NCBI RefSeq assembly: GCF_038096175.1
Contig: NZ_CP151099.1
Location: 1,738,501-1,802,500 of the forward strand
Direction of reading: 5' to 3'
DNA length: 64,000 nt
DNA from: Nostoc sp. UHCC 0302
GTDB lineage: Bacteria > Cyanobacteriota > Cyanobacteriia > Cyanobacteriales > Nostocaceae
How positions within the stretch are numbered: position 1 is the first letter of the stretch; every line of letters starts with the position of its first letter. Shown one piece after another: positions 1-9,826 of this stretch. Made by a program: the position numbers and the translations under genes. The notes beneath the pieces were generated by a model. It had not been told where the DNA came from and searched no databases. It worked only from the letters and a program-made list of their open reading frames with translations.

Positions 1-129
1 TTGTTGGAAAATCTCTTTAGGTTCGGCAGTAATAAACACTTGATGACCCCCCAAGCGTTCGATTAGCTTGGCGGTTCCCTTAGCCAGGAGTTGGTTATCT
101 TCAACCAGTAGGATGTTCAAGATTGTCAC
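1..129 (-). CDS. Response regulator, N-terminal part (runs off the window)
   Basis: This is the start of a receiver-domain protein whose remainder lies beyond the window edge. The visible residues read ILLVEDNQLLAKGTAKLIER, the first beta strand and acidic pocket (ED) typical of CheY-like receivers; the phospho-acceptor Asp is not in view. A GTG at 127-129 or an in-frame TTG at 118-120 could be the start; I chose GTG because it is longer and still in frame. The gene overlaps the 3' end of the upstream histidine kinase by about 20-30 bases, which implies translational coupling and makes that kinase its likely partner. Output domain unknown. Confidence 0.8.
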   Translation of the reverse strand, partial: MTILNILLVEDNQLLAKGTAKLIERLGGHQVFITAEPKEIFQQ

Positions 130-2215
130 CTATGATCTGACTCGGTTCGTTTAGGGGCAGGGTAAAGGTCACCGTGCTTCCCTGTCCTAGTCCAGGACTT
201 TCAAGCCATATCTTACCACCCATCAGTTCCACCAATCGCTTGCAGATAGTTAGCCCTAAACCAGTACCTCCGTGGGAGCGCTGGGCAGAACCATCAGCTT
301 GCACAAATGGGGCAAATAGCTTCTCTGAGCTTTCCATCTCAATCCCCATGCCTGTGTCGCGCACTGAGATTTGAGCCATTGCCCCCGTACTATCGATGAC
401 GGCCCGGACATCAATTTGACCTTCATCTGTAAATTTGAAGGCGTTATCCAGCAGGTTCGTCATCACCTGACGGACTTTGATCTTGTCGGCGAAAACAGTC
501 TCGATTTCACAGTGGAGTTTTAGAGGAATTGCCTTGTAGCGGCTTTCGGCTCCAGAAAGAAAACATTGCTCTTTTAAAAGCTGTTGCAGATAAACTGTCT
601 CTAAATCTAAGGCTATGCGCCCGTCTTCAATCTTGGCAATGTCAAGTACATCGTTAATAATGGTAACCAGATTTTGCGTTGATTGGTAAGCGCCGTCGAT
701 ATATTGGCGCAACTCTTCTTCATCTTCATAAAGGCGCTCTTTGAGCAACTTTAAGTAGTTTAAGGTCGAGGCTAGAGGGGTTCGTAGTTCGTGGCTAGTA
801 GAGGCCAAGAAGTTGCTCTTGAGGCGACTCACTTCCTCCGCCGCCGCTCGGGCATGAGAAAGGGCCTGGTTGTGCATCTCAACTACCAGGCGTTGCTGCC
901 GTTCGCGCTCATAGAGGCGGTTTTGCAGCACAGCTAGCGATAGGTGAATGTTCAGAGACTGGATGAGTTCCATCTCTTCGATGCTCCAGGGGTGAGCTTT
1001 GTTTTGTTTGAGCGCCTGCCATTGCGCCAGCGACTGGCGGGGCCGCTGTTGGCGTTCATCCCCCTCCTCATAGCCCGACCAAAGACCTTCTGTGCCGATT
1101 TGGTCACGAAAGAACGTCAAATACCCCAGAAATTCTTTACCATAATACAAAGGTTGAACAATCAAACCCCGAATTGGTGTGGTCTGGAAGGATTCAATCA
1201 GTTGGTGCAGACGCGGTTCTTCCTGAAGATTAATTACTACTCGCACAGCAGGTCTATCTTCTTGGGACAAGCTAGGGACGATGGAAGCAGGTGAGACTGG
1301 CTTTACCTCTTGCCAGAGGGGATGATTTTCTAATAAGTCTGGATGTTCAAGCTGGGATGGGGTCGGCTGATTTCCGTAAGTATAAACATGGGCTGGTAAA
1401 GCCTCATCCGGGGAAGTGAGGTACAACCTTCCTCCGGAACTGCCAGAAGCTTTTACTGCTTGCTCCAGAACGTTATGCAAAATCTGCTCAGGGGCCAGAG
1501 GCGCGTGCAGCAAAGTGGCAATCTGATTGATGATCGCTTCGCGCTGCTGCTGTTCTTGCACCTGACTCAGCAGGCTCGCCTGAGTAATTGCCAGTGAAAC
1601 CTGGTCAGCGAGCAATTGGACGACCTGCAAATCCTCAGATGTAATCTCTCTGGGTTCGGCATGATGAGAGATCAACAGCCCCCAAAGTTCCTGTTGATAA
1701 ATGATTGGCACTACCAGAGAAGATTGCACACCCATCTGGGTGAGATAGTCTACATGGCAGGGGTCTACAGGACGGCTTAAGATATCTTCGAGGGATTGCT
1801 CTTGCACTTCTGCAACAGTCAAGTCCCCGATTGCGGTTGTTTTGGGAGTCGGCAGCGAGTTGAGGATAATGCGCTGCTCGTTGACATTGACAATGGAGCG
1901 GGTACGTGCTTTGACAAATAAAGCCCGTGCTTGAGGCGGAATGTCATCAGATGGATAGTGCAATCCCAGCAAAGAAGGCAGACGATTGGGGGCGCTTGCT
2001 TCCGCAACGACGTGTCCATGCCCGTCGTGATCAAAGCGGTAGACCTTAGTTCGGTCGGTTTGCAAAAATGCACGCAACTCGACCACAGTTGCATCCAAAA
2101 TCTCTTGGAGGTTAAGTGATTGCCGGATGCGGTTCGCCATGCGAGCCAGCATTGCTTCTTTGCGTTCTGGAAGGAACTGATCCTTTAGCATTTTAAAACC
2201 GGAATTTATACCCAA
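101..2215 (-). CDS. Cyanobacteriochrome-like GAF sensor histidine kinase
   Basis: A 704-residue sensor kinase. Residues about 30-215 form a phytochrome-type GAF domain with the DDIPPQAR signature and a Cys-His pair, C153-H154 (motif DPCHVDYL). This pair aligns with the bilin-attaching Cys-His of cyanobacterial phytochromes and cyanobacteriochromes, so a covalently bound bilin is likely (inference). A second GAF-like segment spans about 225-435. The HisKA box has H475 (STSHELRTP), followed by a HATPase domain with N, G1 and G2 boxes (DNAFKFT, DTGMGIE, GGTGLGLTI). No membrane segment is visible, so it is probably cytoplasmic. It lies 35 bp downstream of a hybrid kinase and overlaps a response regulator, so the three are probably one operon. 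The light response cannot be deduced from sequence. Confidence 0.88.
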   Translation of the reverse strand: MGINSGFKMLKDQFLPERKEAMLARMANRIRQSLNLQEILDATVVELRAFLQTDRTKVYRFDHDGHGHVVAEASAPNRLPSLLGLHYPSDDIPPQARALFVKARTRSIVNVNEQRIILNSLPTPKTTAIGDLTVAEVQEQSLEDILSRPVDPCHVDYLTQMGVQSSLVVPIIYQQELWGLLISHHAEPREITSEDLQVVQLLADQVSLAITQASLLSQVQEQQQREAIINQIATLLHAPLAPEQILHNVLEQAVKASGSSGGRLYLTSPDEALPAHVYTYGNQPTPSQLEHPDLLENHPLWQEVKPVSPASIVPSLSQEDRPAVRVVINLQEEPRLHQLIESFQTTPIRGLIVQPLYYGKEFLGYLTFFRDQIGTEGLWSGYEEGDERQQRPRQSLAQWQALKQNKAHPWSIEEMELIQSLNIHLSLAVLQNRLYERERQQRLVVEMHNQALSHARAAAEEVSRLKSNFLASTSHELRTPLASTLNYLKLLKERLYEDEEELRQYIDGAYQSTQNLVTIINDVLDIAKIEDGRIALDLETVYLQQLLKEQCFLSGAESRYKAIPLKLHCEIETVFADKIKVRQVMTNLLDNAFKFTDEGQIDVRAVIDSTGAMAQISVRDTGMGIEMESSEKLFAPFVQADGSAQRSHGGTGLGLTICKRLVELMGGKIWLESPGLGQGSTVTFTLPLNEPSQIIGDNLEHPTG

Positions 2216-2250
2216 CTGTGTACTCCTAACTTCTTAGGATAACTATTTTA

Positions 2251-4014
2251 TTATTTAACTAGGCTAGCAATTACCATAGCTAACTGAGCTGGTTCTATTG
2301 GCTTAGTCAAATGTTTTTGGAATCCTGCTTGGAGAATTTTTTGCTGGTTAATCTCTCCAGCATAGGCTGTCAGTGCGATCGCTCGAATTTCTCCTCCTTG
2401 CTCAGGTGGTAGCGATGTCTGACGACAAGCCGCTTCGCGTCTACGAATTTCCCGAATCAGCATATAGCCATCCATTTCTGGCATACCAATATCACTTAAG
2501 AGAATATCTGGCTTATGCAGTGCAAAGGCGTTTAGTGCTTGCGAAGCTGAGGCAGCGGCATACACAGAAGCACCATAGTCTTTGAGGATGAGGGCTATTA
2601 GGTCGCGGGTGTCAACTTCATCGTCCACGACCAGCACCTTTACCCCCTGAAGATTAGGGGATTTTTCAGGCAAATCCTTGTCTTCACATGCTTCAGGCTC
2701 GGCATTCCTGATGGGTAACAACACAGTAAAGGTAGAACCTTTATCATCTCCCTCGCTTTCTGCTTTGACTGTTCCACCGTGCATTTCAACGATTTGACGA
2801 ACGATCGCCAGACCAAGCCCCAAGCCGCCAAAGGTTCTTGTTGTGCTATTGTCAGCTTGCCGGAAGTAATCAAACACGTGAGGCAGAAATTCTGGGTTGA
2901 TGCCCTTACCCGTGTCACTCACCCGGATTTGCGCTTGTGTACCCACGTACTCAAGTCGTATTTCCACTTTACCCCCGGTCTGTGTGAACTTAACGGCGTT
3001 AGACAGTAAATTCCAGACAACTTGCTGCAAGCGGCTGGGATCACCCAGAACTTTCTCGACATTCGGTTCTACTATTGTCTTAAGTTGAATTGACTTTGCT
3101 TGAGCCGCTAAACGCACAGTATCAAGCGCTACTTCAATAACGGCGGACAGATCAACAGAACTGATATTCAGACTGAGCTTGCTTTGAAGAATGCGGGAAA
3201 CATCCAGTAAATCTTCCATCAACTGAGACTGCAACTTGGCATTGCGCTCAATAGTTGCTAAAGCATAAGCCGTCTTTGCTTCATCAAATTTGCGGGTTTG
3301 TAAGAGTTTTGACCAGCCTAAGATCGGGTTGAGGGGGGAACGTAGTTCGTGAGATAGAACAGCGAGGAACTCGTCTTTGAGACGATTGGCAGATTCTGCT
3401 GCTCGTGCTGCTCGCTCGCTGCGTGCAAATTCTTCGGCTGCTTGATTGGCCTTGTTACTGTAGAGGGCAGCTGCTATAAAATTTGCGAGGCTTGTCATCA
3501 GCCGTAAGTCTTCTCCATCAAACCGCCGATGCTCATTGTGAGATACAATCCAAATCGTACCAACTGGTTGATTGGCAATTAATAAAGGAACCACGAGTAT
3601 CTCAACGATTGTTGGCTTAAACTGTTGCAAATAAGTAAAATACCGTTCTGGATAGGAATAGAGCAGTGGGGCTTGAAGTTCTAGGCAGATGCCGCAGCAA
3701 CTAAAGGTGTAAAGAGTGGGAGTTTGTTCATAGGCTTCTAACATCCCGGCTAGTGCGACCCAGCGGCAAATTTCTTCCCCGCTCTGAGTTACTTCAAGTA
3801 AGCTTACACCTGCTGTTTCTGCCCGACATAGTTGAGTAGTTATTGTTACAAGCTTCTTTAGCAGAATTTCAGGCTGCTCAACGAGCTGCTGTACCAGGGC
3901 ATGAAGTGCATTATTCTCTTCTTTGAGGTCAGTGGTTCTGGGTACTCGACGGGACAGCTCTTCAGTAATGAGAATATCGTCTAAACATATCTGCTCCACT
4001 TCCTCATTCGTCAT
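2251..4014 (-). CDS. Hybrid histidine kinase, GAF-HisKA-HATPase-REC
   Basis: A 587-residue hybrid sensor kinase. An N-terminal GAF-like sensor region covers about 35-190 and contains a cysteine cluster (SCCGICLE, near 105-112) that could bind a ligand or metal (inference). A coiled-coil-like linker leads to HisKA with H222 (LSHELRSP), then HATPase (NLLSNAVKFT, DTGKGI, GGLGLGLAI). The C-terminal receiver (about 458-585) has the DDE pocket, phospho-acceptor D508 (LLSDIGMPEMDGY), and the conserved Thr and Lys (ALTAY, LTKP). No transmembrane helix is seen. It is the first gene of a probable three-gene minus-strand unit with the phytochrome-like kinase and the response regulator. The signal is unknown. 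Confidence 0.88.
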   Translation of the reverse strand: MTNEEVEQICLDDILITEELSRRVPRTTDLKEENNALHALVQQLVEQPEILLKKLVTITTQLCRAETAGVSLLEVTQSGEEICRWVALAGMLEAYEQTPTLYTFSCCGICLELQAPLLYSYPERYFTYLQQFKPTIVEILVVPLLIANQPVGTIWIVSHNEHRRFDGEDLRLMTSLANFIAAALYSNKANQAAEEFARSERAARAAESANRLKDEFLAVLSHELRSPLNPILGWSKLLQTRKFDEAKTAYALATIERNAKLQSQLMEDLLDVSRILQSKLSLNISSVDLSAVIEVALDTVRLAAQAKSIQLKTIVEPNVEKVLGDPSRLQQVVWNLLSNAVKFTQTGGKVEIRLEYVGTQAQIRVSDTGKGINPEFLPHVFDYFRQADNSTTRTFGGLGLGLAIVRQIVEMHGGTVKAESEGDDKGSTFTVLLPIRNAEPEACEDKDLPEKSPNLQGVKVLVVDDEVDTRDLIALILKDYGASVYAAASASQALNAFALHKPDILLSDIGMPEMDGYMLIREIRRREAACRQTSLPPEQGGEIRAIALTAYAGEINQQKILQAGFQKHLTKPIEPAQLAMVIASLVK

Positions 4015-4622
4015 TAGACTACTCCGCTTCTAAGAAATATTGCCTCAGCAGCTCCTGTCCAGGTTCACCCAAGTTCCATAATATTTATTCAATCTGCTTC
4101 AGTGCCAATTGCGAAGGTACTTACTCTCAAACAAAGATACCAGCGTCAACACCCAGAACTACTACACACAACAAGCAATTAAGAATAAGGCTGGCATCTT
4201 TTTAAAGCGGTCTCCCCTAATTCTGCAATTTCTAAGCGCTTAGTTTCTAACATTGCCTTTGCTTATTCTGAATATTACAGACCGAAGAATACGACAAATG
4301 GCGTGGCGTTTCTGACTTTCTTAGGGAAGAATTTGAAAGTTAGTTAGACATATATCACTAAATGCCCTCATCTTCATGTTTCTAGATACCTGCCCGACTT
4401 ACGGCATAGCCAGATAGAAGGGGCGTACTTTTGTCTTTGTTTGAGTACAGTTATCTACCCAATTATAACTGTACATCACCTTTGTTTTTCCTGCGCTAGG
4501 GTAGACCGTTTTAAGAAAATTAGTAGGCGAATACTCATTTACAGTTCAGCAGTTACAACTAGTGGTACGCTTTTTTGAACAAGGTTTTTAATTCTTTTCT
4601 CTTTCTCCTTTAACCTTTTCCC
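4015..4622. other. Intergenic region, no gene seen
   Basis: About 600 bases upstream of the hybrid kinase with no convincing open frame. It presumably contains the promoter of the minus-strand signalling operon, but I could not pick a specific site. It ends at the 10-bp direct repeat ACCTTTTCCC (4613-4622) that flanks the interrupted mini-element. Confidence 0.5.
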
Positions 4623-4776
4623 TAATACGTTTCAGTTAAGGGCTACTCGTACAAAATTTTGGGTTTTCGAGACGCGATAAATCGCCGATCTCTACAAGTT
4701 TTTTGGTCTTATACCAATTCTCTGAAATAAGGCTACAGATGAGATAATAAGATGAAACTAGATACAAAGATGAACA

Positions 4777-5846
4777 ATGTCAGGGGTATATCAACTAGAA
4801 ATTAAAGAGACTGTCGCAGAACTCAAAGATTTACTGGCAATACAAAAAACTGCGACGGCTAAAGAAAGAGTGCAGCTACTATATTTACTCAAAACAGGGC
4901 ATGGTCAAACAATTTCTCAAACCGCAGAAATTATTGGTCGAAATCGAGTGACCCTACACAAGTGGATTCGACAGTACAAAGCAGGCGGTATTGAAGGACT
5001 ATTAAAACAAAAATCTTCGCCAGGAAGACCAAGAACCATCCCAAACTGGGCAGAAAAAGCATTAGAGAAAAGATTGCAAGAACCACTTGGATTTAATGGT
5101 TATCAAGAAATTGTAGAGTGGCTAGAACAAAACTTGGGAGTCAATTCTTGCTACAAGACAGTTCACAAACTGGTTTATTACCGTTTGGAGTCATCGCCAA
5201 AAGTACCACGCCCCAAAAGCGTTGAACAAAAACAACCACAAGTAGAGGCATTTAAAAAAACCTTGCACACAACTTAGCAATGCTGTCTTGGTTTTGCTTA
5301 ACAGTTTTATGCACAACGAAAACGATTCGTTTTTGGTGCGAGGACGAAACTCGAATTGGATTGAAAACAATCACAGGACGGAAAATCACAGGCAAGGGTG
5401 TCAAACCCGTTGGTGTACACCAGTGGCAGTTCAAAGCAACATATTTATATGGAATCATCGAACCACTGACTGGCGAAAGCTTTTTTTGGGAATTTTCACA
5501 TCTTAATACTGACTGTTTTCAGATATTCCTCAATCTAATTTCTCAACATTTTACTGATTCAGTACTAATTATTCAACTGGATAATGGTGCCTTTCATAAA
5601 GCCAAACGTCTTCAAGTACCAGATAACATCATTTTATTATTTCAGCCTGCACATTCTCCCGAGTTAAACCCAATTGAGCAGGTTTGGCAATATATTAAGC
5701 GCCGACTGCGTTGGTTATTACCTAAAAAACTTGATGATTTACGTACTGCTCTCTACGCTGAAATTGGGAAATTAACCAAACAAATTATTGTATCTATTGC
5801 CCGAAGACAATATATTTTAGAGGCACTATCTGTAGCTAGCTTTTAG
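4777..5846 (+). CDS. IS630-family transposase, made by -1 frameshift
   Basis: Two overlapping frames form one transposase. The first (4777-5277) carries N-terminal helix-turn-helix domains (NRVTLHKWIRQYKAGG) and stops after FKKTLHTT. A -1 slip on the A7 run at 5254-5260 instead gives FKKNLAHNLAML and continues into the catalytic frame to 5846. The DDE residues are visible: D in CEDETRIGLKT, D in IQLDNGAFHKA, and E in SPELNPIEQVWQYIKRR. No other defect is seen, so the element may be active. IS630 elements are known to use programmed frameshifting; its use here is inferred from the slippery run and the in-frame match across it. Confidence 0.88.
5254..5260 (+). promoter_or_regulatory. Predicted -1 ribosomal frameshift site (A7)
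   Basis: TTT followed by seven A residues and CC. Reading back one base after the two Lys codons restores the transposase frame. The damaged IS630 copy has the same TTTAAAAAAAC context at the matching position (near 28128), so the site is conserved between elements. Confidence 0.75.
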
Positions 5847-6022
5847 AGAATTGGTATTATCTGAACCGTATTGACCTTTTCCCAACCTCCACCCGGCATT
5901 CTTAGTTTGGCAGACTACTAGTAAAAGATTCTGCTCTAGTTTTTCCCGATTATCTGGTTTTTTGGCTCAACCTAAGCCTGTAATGCATTTGAGAAATTAT
6001 GAACTACGAATTACTATAAACT

Positions 6023-9000
6023 TCACCACTGCGGATTCGCCGCCATTAATAACGTTGCAGCTGAGCTATCGAGTGGGGTAGAGAAAAAATATCCTTGCCC
6101 ATATTCACAGTTCAACTTTCTCATCAGTGCTAATTGCTCTTTTGTCTCTACTCCTTCGGTGGTTACATCAACATTTAATTTGTGTGCCAACGTGACAATT
6201 ATTTCAACAATTTCTAAATTTCTGCTATCAGCATCCATTGGGCTAACGAAGGAGCGGTCAATCTTTAACACACTAATTGGAAACCGATAAAGACGACCTA
6301 ATGAAGAGTAGCCCGTCCCAAAGTCATCAATTGATAACTCAATGCCCAAGTCTCGAAGTTGTGAAAGTTGAGCAATGGCTTCATCACCGTTTTCTACAAT
6401 TGCGCTTTCAGTAATCTCTAGTACTAGGCTGCCAGCATCAAGACCAGTCGAGTGCAAAATTTCTTCAATCTGCTTAATCAAATCAGACTGAGAGAATTGT
6501 TTGACAGAGAGATTAACGCTGATTTTATTTGGTGAGTTGGTAGGATGGCTCACTCGCCAAGCTTGCATCTGGCGGCACGCCTCATGTAACACCCAGTAAC
6601 CAATCTCGACAATCAGTCCAGTTTCTTCGGCGATGGGAATAAAATCTGCCGGAGAAACTAGACCTCGCTCTGGATGCTGCCAGCGCAGCAGAGCTTCAAA
6701 ACTTGAGATTCTACCATTAGTGAGCGAAACAATCGGTTGGTAATAAACCCGGAACTCTTGACGTTCAATTGCTCGGCGTAAATCAGTCTCTAATTGCAAT
6801 CTATCGAGAGCATCAACATACATCTCTGGGTTGAATAGTTCATAACGCGCTCTGCCCAAGGCTTTGGCTCGGTACATCGCTGCGTCAGCATCTCTTAACA
6901 AGTTTTCTGGTTGGTCGTAGTCTACTGTCGAACTTAAAGCAATACCAATACTTGCTGTTGTGAACACTTCTTGTCCATCCAGTTCAAAAGGTAATGCCAG
7001 TTGTTGTTGAATCCGCTCAACCACTTTAATGGCATCTGCTACATTCTGGATTCCCTCAAGCAAGATTGTAAATTCGTCTCCACCAAACCGGGCGACTATA
7101 TCCATAGAGCGAATGCATACTCGTACTCTATCTGCAATAGTCAATAGAAATTTGTCTCCCATTAAGTGTCCAAGACTGTCATTGATTACCTTAAACCGAT
7201 CCAGGTCGAGAAAAAGTACAGCAAATAAATAATTTTCCTGCCGTTTGGCTTGCTCAAGCGCGTGTTTTAAGCGCTCCATAAATAAAGCGCGGTTTGGTAG
7301 ACCTGTAAGTGCATCATAAAATGCATTTTGCAGCAATTGTTCTTCTGCTCGTTTACGCTCAGTAATATCTCGATTAACCTCTAAAATTCCTTTTACTTGA
7401 CCTTCTGCATCTTGCATTAACACCTGACGACTTTCGACAATAATTTGGCTCCCATCTCGTCGCGTGTGAGTTAGTTCACCTTCCCAATGTCCTTGCTGAC
7501 GCAGGATATCATCAAGGTTCAAACAGCTTGGTGTAAATTGAGTCTGCAATAGGGAATGAGGAATCTTGCCGATCGCTTCTGCACTCGTCCAACCATACAG
7601 TTCTTCGGCGCTATGATTCCAATAAGCGATCGCATTGTTGGCATCGCGGACAAAGATGGCTTCATAAACTAGGTCTAACAACTGGGCTTGCTCTTGGAGG
7701 GTGTACTCAACTTGCTTGCGTTTGGTGATATCGGAACGAATTGCAATGTACTGATATGGTTTGCCTGCGGCATCCAAAAAAGGCACTATGGTAGTCGCCA
7801 CCCAGTAAAATGTATTGTCTTTGGCACGATTTTTGATTTCTCCTTGCCAAACCTGCCCCGTTGAAATCGTAGCCCACATCTGCTGAAAGAAGGCTTTCGA
7901 GTGATAGCCGGAATTAATTATTCGATGGTTCTGTCCAATCAATTCTTCTCTAGAATACTTAGAAAGTTCGCAGAATTTATCGTTGACGTAAGTAATGATT
8001 CCTTTGCCATCTGTAATCGCAACAATTGAGGAATGATCGAGTGCAAACTTCATCTCTGCTAACTCTTTCAGGGATTGTTGTAATGCTGCTTCTGCCTGCT
8101 TGCGTTGTTGAACATCGCGAGCAACAGTTGCTAGGTTGATTGGTTTTCCTGTTTTTGGCTCACGGGTAACAAAAATTGTTTGCAGAACGGGAATCAATTC
8201 GCCAGTTTGGAAATGGCGGAAAATAGTTTCACCTTCCCACCGCCCTTGCTCTAAAACAATTGGCAAAACTTCTTGTTTTACATAGTTCCAAGATTCTGGC
8301 TCGTAGTAATCTGCAAACTGAGTTTGCTGCACTGCCATAGCTTCTAAACCAACTATTTCCTGTGCCGCACAGTTAATAATCATAGTTTGACCATCAAGCG
8401 TGTAAAAACCAACGAAGTGCGGGCTGTTTTCCACAATTGACGCGAGTCGTTGCTGTTGCAGTTGGGCTTGTCTAAGTTCGGTGATATCGGTCGATATCCC
8501 TCCTATGCCATAAAGCGCTTGATTTGCATCATACAAGGGAAACTTGATCGAGAGGTAAGTACGTAACTCATTAGAAAGCAAAACAGTTTCTTCAAAATTC
8601 AACGCCTCCCCGCTTGTTATTACCAAGAGATCATTTTCCCGATAAGTCGCTGCCTGTTCTTCTGGAAAAAGCTCAAAGTCGCGCTTGCCAATAATCTGCT
8701 CTCGCTGCATCCCAAACAACATCTCGAATTGCCGATTTACCAGTAGAAGTTGACCTTCTAAAGTTTTGAGATAAATGACTGTTGGGGCATTGTCAGCAAC
8801 TGCCCGGAGTTTATCTTCACTTTCTCGCAAAGCTGCTTCTACTCGCCTTCGCTCTTCAATTTGTTGCTCTAAAACTTGATTTGCTTGAAATAACTCTGCT
8901 GTGCGTTGCTCTACTTTTACTTCTAGTTCAGCATAAGCAACTCTCAATGCTTCTTCTGCTTGTTGACGCTGGATATCTACTCCATAAAGCCGTTTGGCAC

Positions 9001-9826
9001 AGTACCAAATTAAACCCATGAAGGCAATTACATTACCAATCACGTGCAGGGACAATCCAAAGGCAGTATCAAACAACCCCAGTTGTTCCCCTAGCACCCG
9101 GAGCCATCCTAAGCCAAAGGGAATGGCGATCGCCGCAGGTAGTAACACTCTGGCTGTGGTTCCACCAGCGCTATTGCTGACTACTAGGCTCATCCAGCCC
9201 TCAGAGGGAGCTATAAACAACGTGCCAAGCGAGAGTACAATAAACGTAATAGCTGTATGAATAGCTGAGTGCGTCAAATGTGCCAGCCCAAATAGTGCTT
9301 TGGCTCCATAAATGTAGCTCATCAAAACCTGTAGGGAAGTCAGTGTGGTGAGCAGTGCCAATAGCTGAACTAGCTGATAACGTAACCTGGCGGAAGTTGA
9401 AAGCCATAAAGCAAAGCCAATCAAGACAAAGTTGAATGCTGATATAGGTGACATTCGCCCAGGGGTGGAAATCGCTGAGTTATCGAAAAATAGCAGTTGA
9501 TCAATTCCCAAATTCCAGCCAAATGTGTATTCACTGATTGTCAGTAAGCCCAAGATGGTTACTGCTAAAGCAAACCCCTGAGCTAATCTACGTTTGAGTT
9601 TTGCTGTTGACTTGAGAAAATTTAATGTCAGACCAGATAGCACAAAGCCTAAAGCAGTATTAGGTTTCATAGCTATCCACTCTGGTAATATACTTTTTAA
9701 AGTTTGATTATCAACTAACCAGCCAACCAGTACGGCGCAGCCAACCAGAGCTACAAACATACCTGCAATTTGTGAAGTTGCTTTTAGCACTGTAAGAAGA
9801 CGGCGATCTGATTGAACAACAGTCAT
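6023..9826 (-). CDS. Membrane-anchored PAS-GGDEF-EAL protein (c-di-GMP turnover)
   Basis: A 1267-residue protein predicted to make and break cyclic di-GMP. The N-terminal ~280 residues contain about eight hydrophobic segments, an integral membrane sensor of MASE type. A coiled coil follows, then four PAS/PAC domains. The GGDEF domain near residue 914 has an intact FGGDEF loop and a product-inhibition I-site, RSMD, five residues before it. The EAL domain (about 1020-1260) keeps FEALLRW, NLSVKQF, DDFGTGYSS, KIDRSFV and EGVET, so both activities look intact; which one dominates cannot be told. It stands alone, about 230 bp from its upstream neighbour. Confidence 0.92.
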   Translation of the reverse strand: MTVVQSDRRLLTVLKATSQIAGMFVALVGCAVLVGWLVDNQTLKSILPEWIAMKPNTALGFVLSGLTLNFLKSTAKLKRRLAQGFALAVTILGLLTISEYTFGWNLGIDQLLFFDNSAISTPGRMSPISAFNFVLIGFALWLSTSARLRYQLVQLLALLTTLTSLQVLMSYIYGAKALFGLAHLTHSAIHTAITFIVLSLGTLFIAPSEGWMSLVVSNSAGGTTARVLLPAAIAIPFGLGWLRVLGEQLGLFDTAFGLSLHVIGNVIAFMGLIWYCAKRLYGVDIQRQQAEEALRVAYAELEVKVEQRTAELFQANQVLEQQIEERRRVEAALRESEDKLRAVADNAPTVIYLKTLEGQLLLVNRQFEMLFGMQREQIIGKRDFELFPEEQAATYRENDLLVITSGEALNFEETVLLSNELRTYLSIKFPLYDANQALYGIGGISTDITELRQAQLQQQRLASIVENSPHFVGFYTLDGQTMIINCAAQEIVGLEAMAVQQTQFADYYEPESWNYVKQEVLPIVLEQGRWEGETIFRHFQTGELIPVLQTIFVTREPKTGKPINLATVARDVQQRKQAEAALQQSLKELAEMKFALDHSSIVAITDGKGIITYVNDKFCELSKYSREELIGQNHRIINSGYHSKAFFQQMWATISTGQVWQGEIKNRAKDNTFYWVATTIVPFLDAAGKPYQYIAIRSDITKRKQVEYTLQEQAQLLDLVYEAIFVRDANNAIAYWNHSAEELYGWTSAEAIGKIPHSLLQTQFTPSCLNLDDILRQQGHWEGELTHTRRDGSQIIVESRQVLMQDAEGQVKGILEVNRDITERKRAEEQLLQNAFYDALTGLPNRALFMERLKHALEQAKRQENYLFAVLFLDLDRFKVINDSLGHLMGDKFLLTIADRVRVCIRSMDIVARFGGDEFTILLEGIQNVADAIKVVERIQQQLALPFELDGQEVFTTASIGIALSSTVDYDQPENLLRDADAAMYRAKALGRARYELFNPEMYVDALDRLQLETDLRRAIERQEFRVYYQPIVSLTNGRISSFEALLRWQHPERGLVSPADFIPIAEETGLIVEIGYWVLHEACRQMQAWRVSHPTNSPNKISVNLSVKQFSQSDLIKQIEEILHSTGLDAGSLVLEITESAIVENGDEAIAQLSQLRDLGIELSIDDFGTGYSSLGRLYRFPISVLKIDRSFVSPMDADSRNLEIVEIIVTLAHKLNVDVTTEGVETKEQLALMRKLNCEYGQGYFFSTPLDSSAATLLMAANPQW

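Larger units (their letters stand above)
4712..5856 (+). mobile_element. IS630-family insertion sequence
   Basis: The ends are perfect 12-bp inverted repeats, TACCAATTCTCT at 4712-4723 and AGAGAATTGGTA at 5845-5856. It is flanked on both sides by TTA (4709-4711, 5857-5859), consistent with the TA-directed insertion known for IS630/Tc1 elements; the exact boundary is ambiguous by a base. The unoccupied target is visible in the intact mini-element copy at 14379-14477, where GGTCTTATCTG is continuous. It carries one transposase read through a frameshift. A related but damaged element is at 27580-28735. Confidence 0.9.
4623..5873. repeat. MITE-like element, interrupted by an IS630 insertion
   Basis: Two parts (4623-4711 and about 5858-5873) join into a non-coding element of about 103 bp whose ends are inverted (AATACGTTTCAG at left, CTGAACCGTATTG at right). 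An uninterrupted copy lies at 14379-14477 on the opposite strand. The element is bounded by a perfect 10-bp direct repeat, ACCTTTTCCC, at 4613-4622 and 5874-5883, read as its own target-site duplication. The IS630 element lies inside it. The mobilising transposase is not identifiable from this window. Confidence 0.8.
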
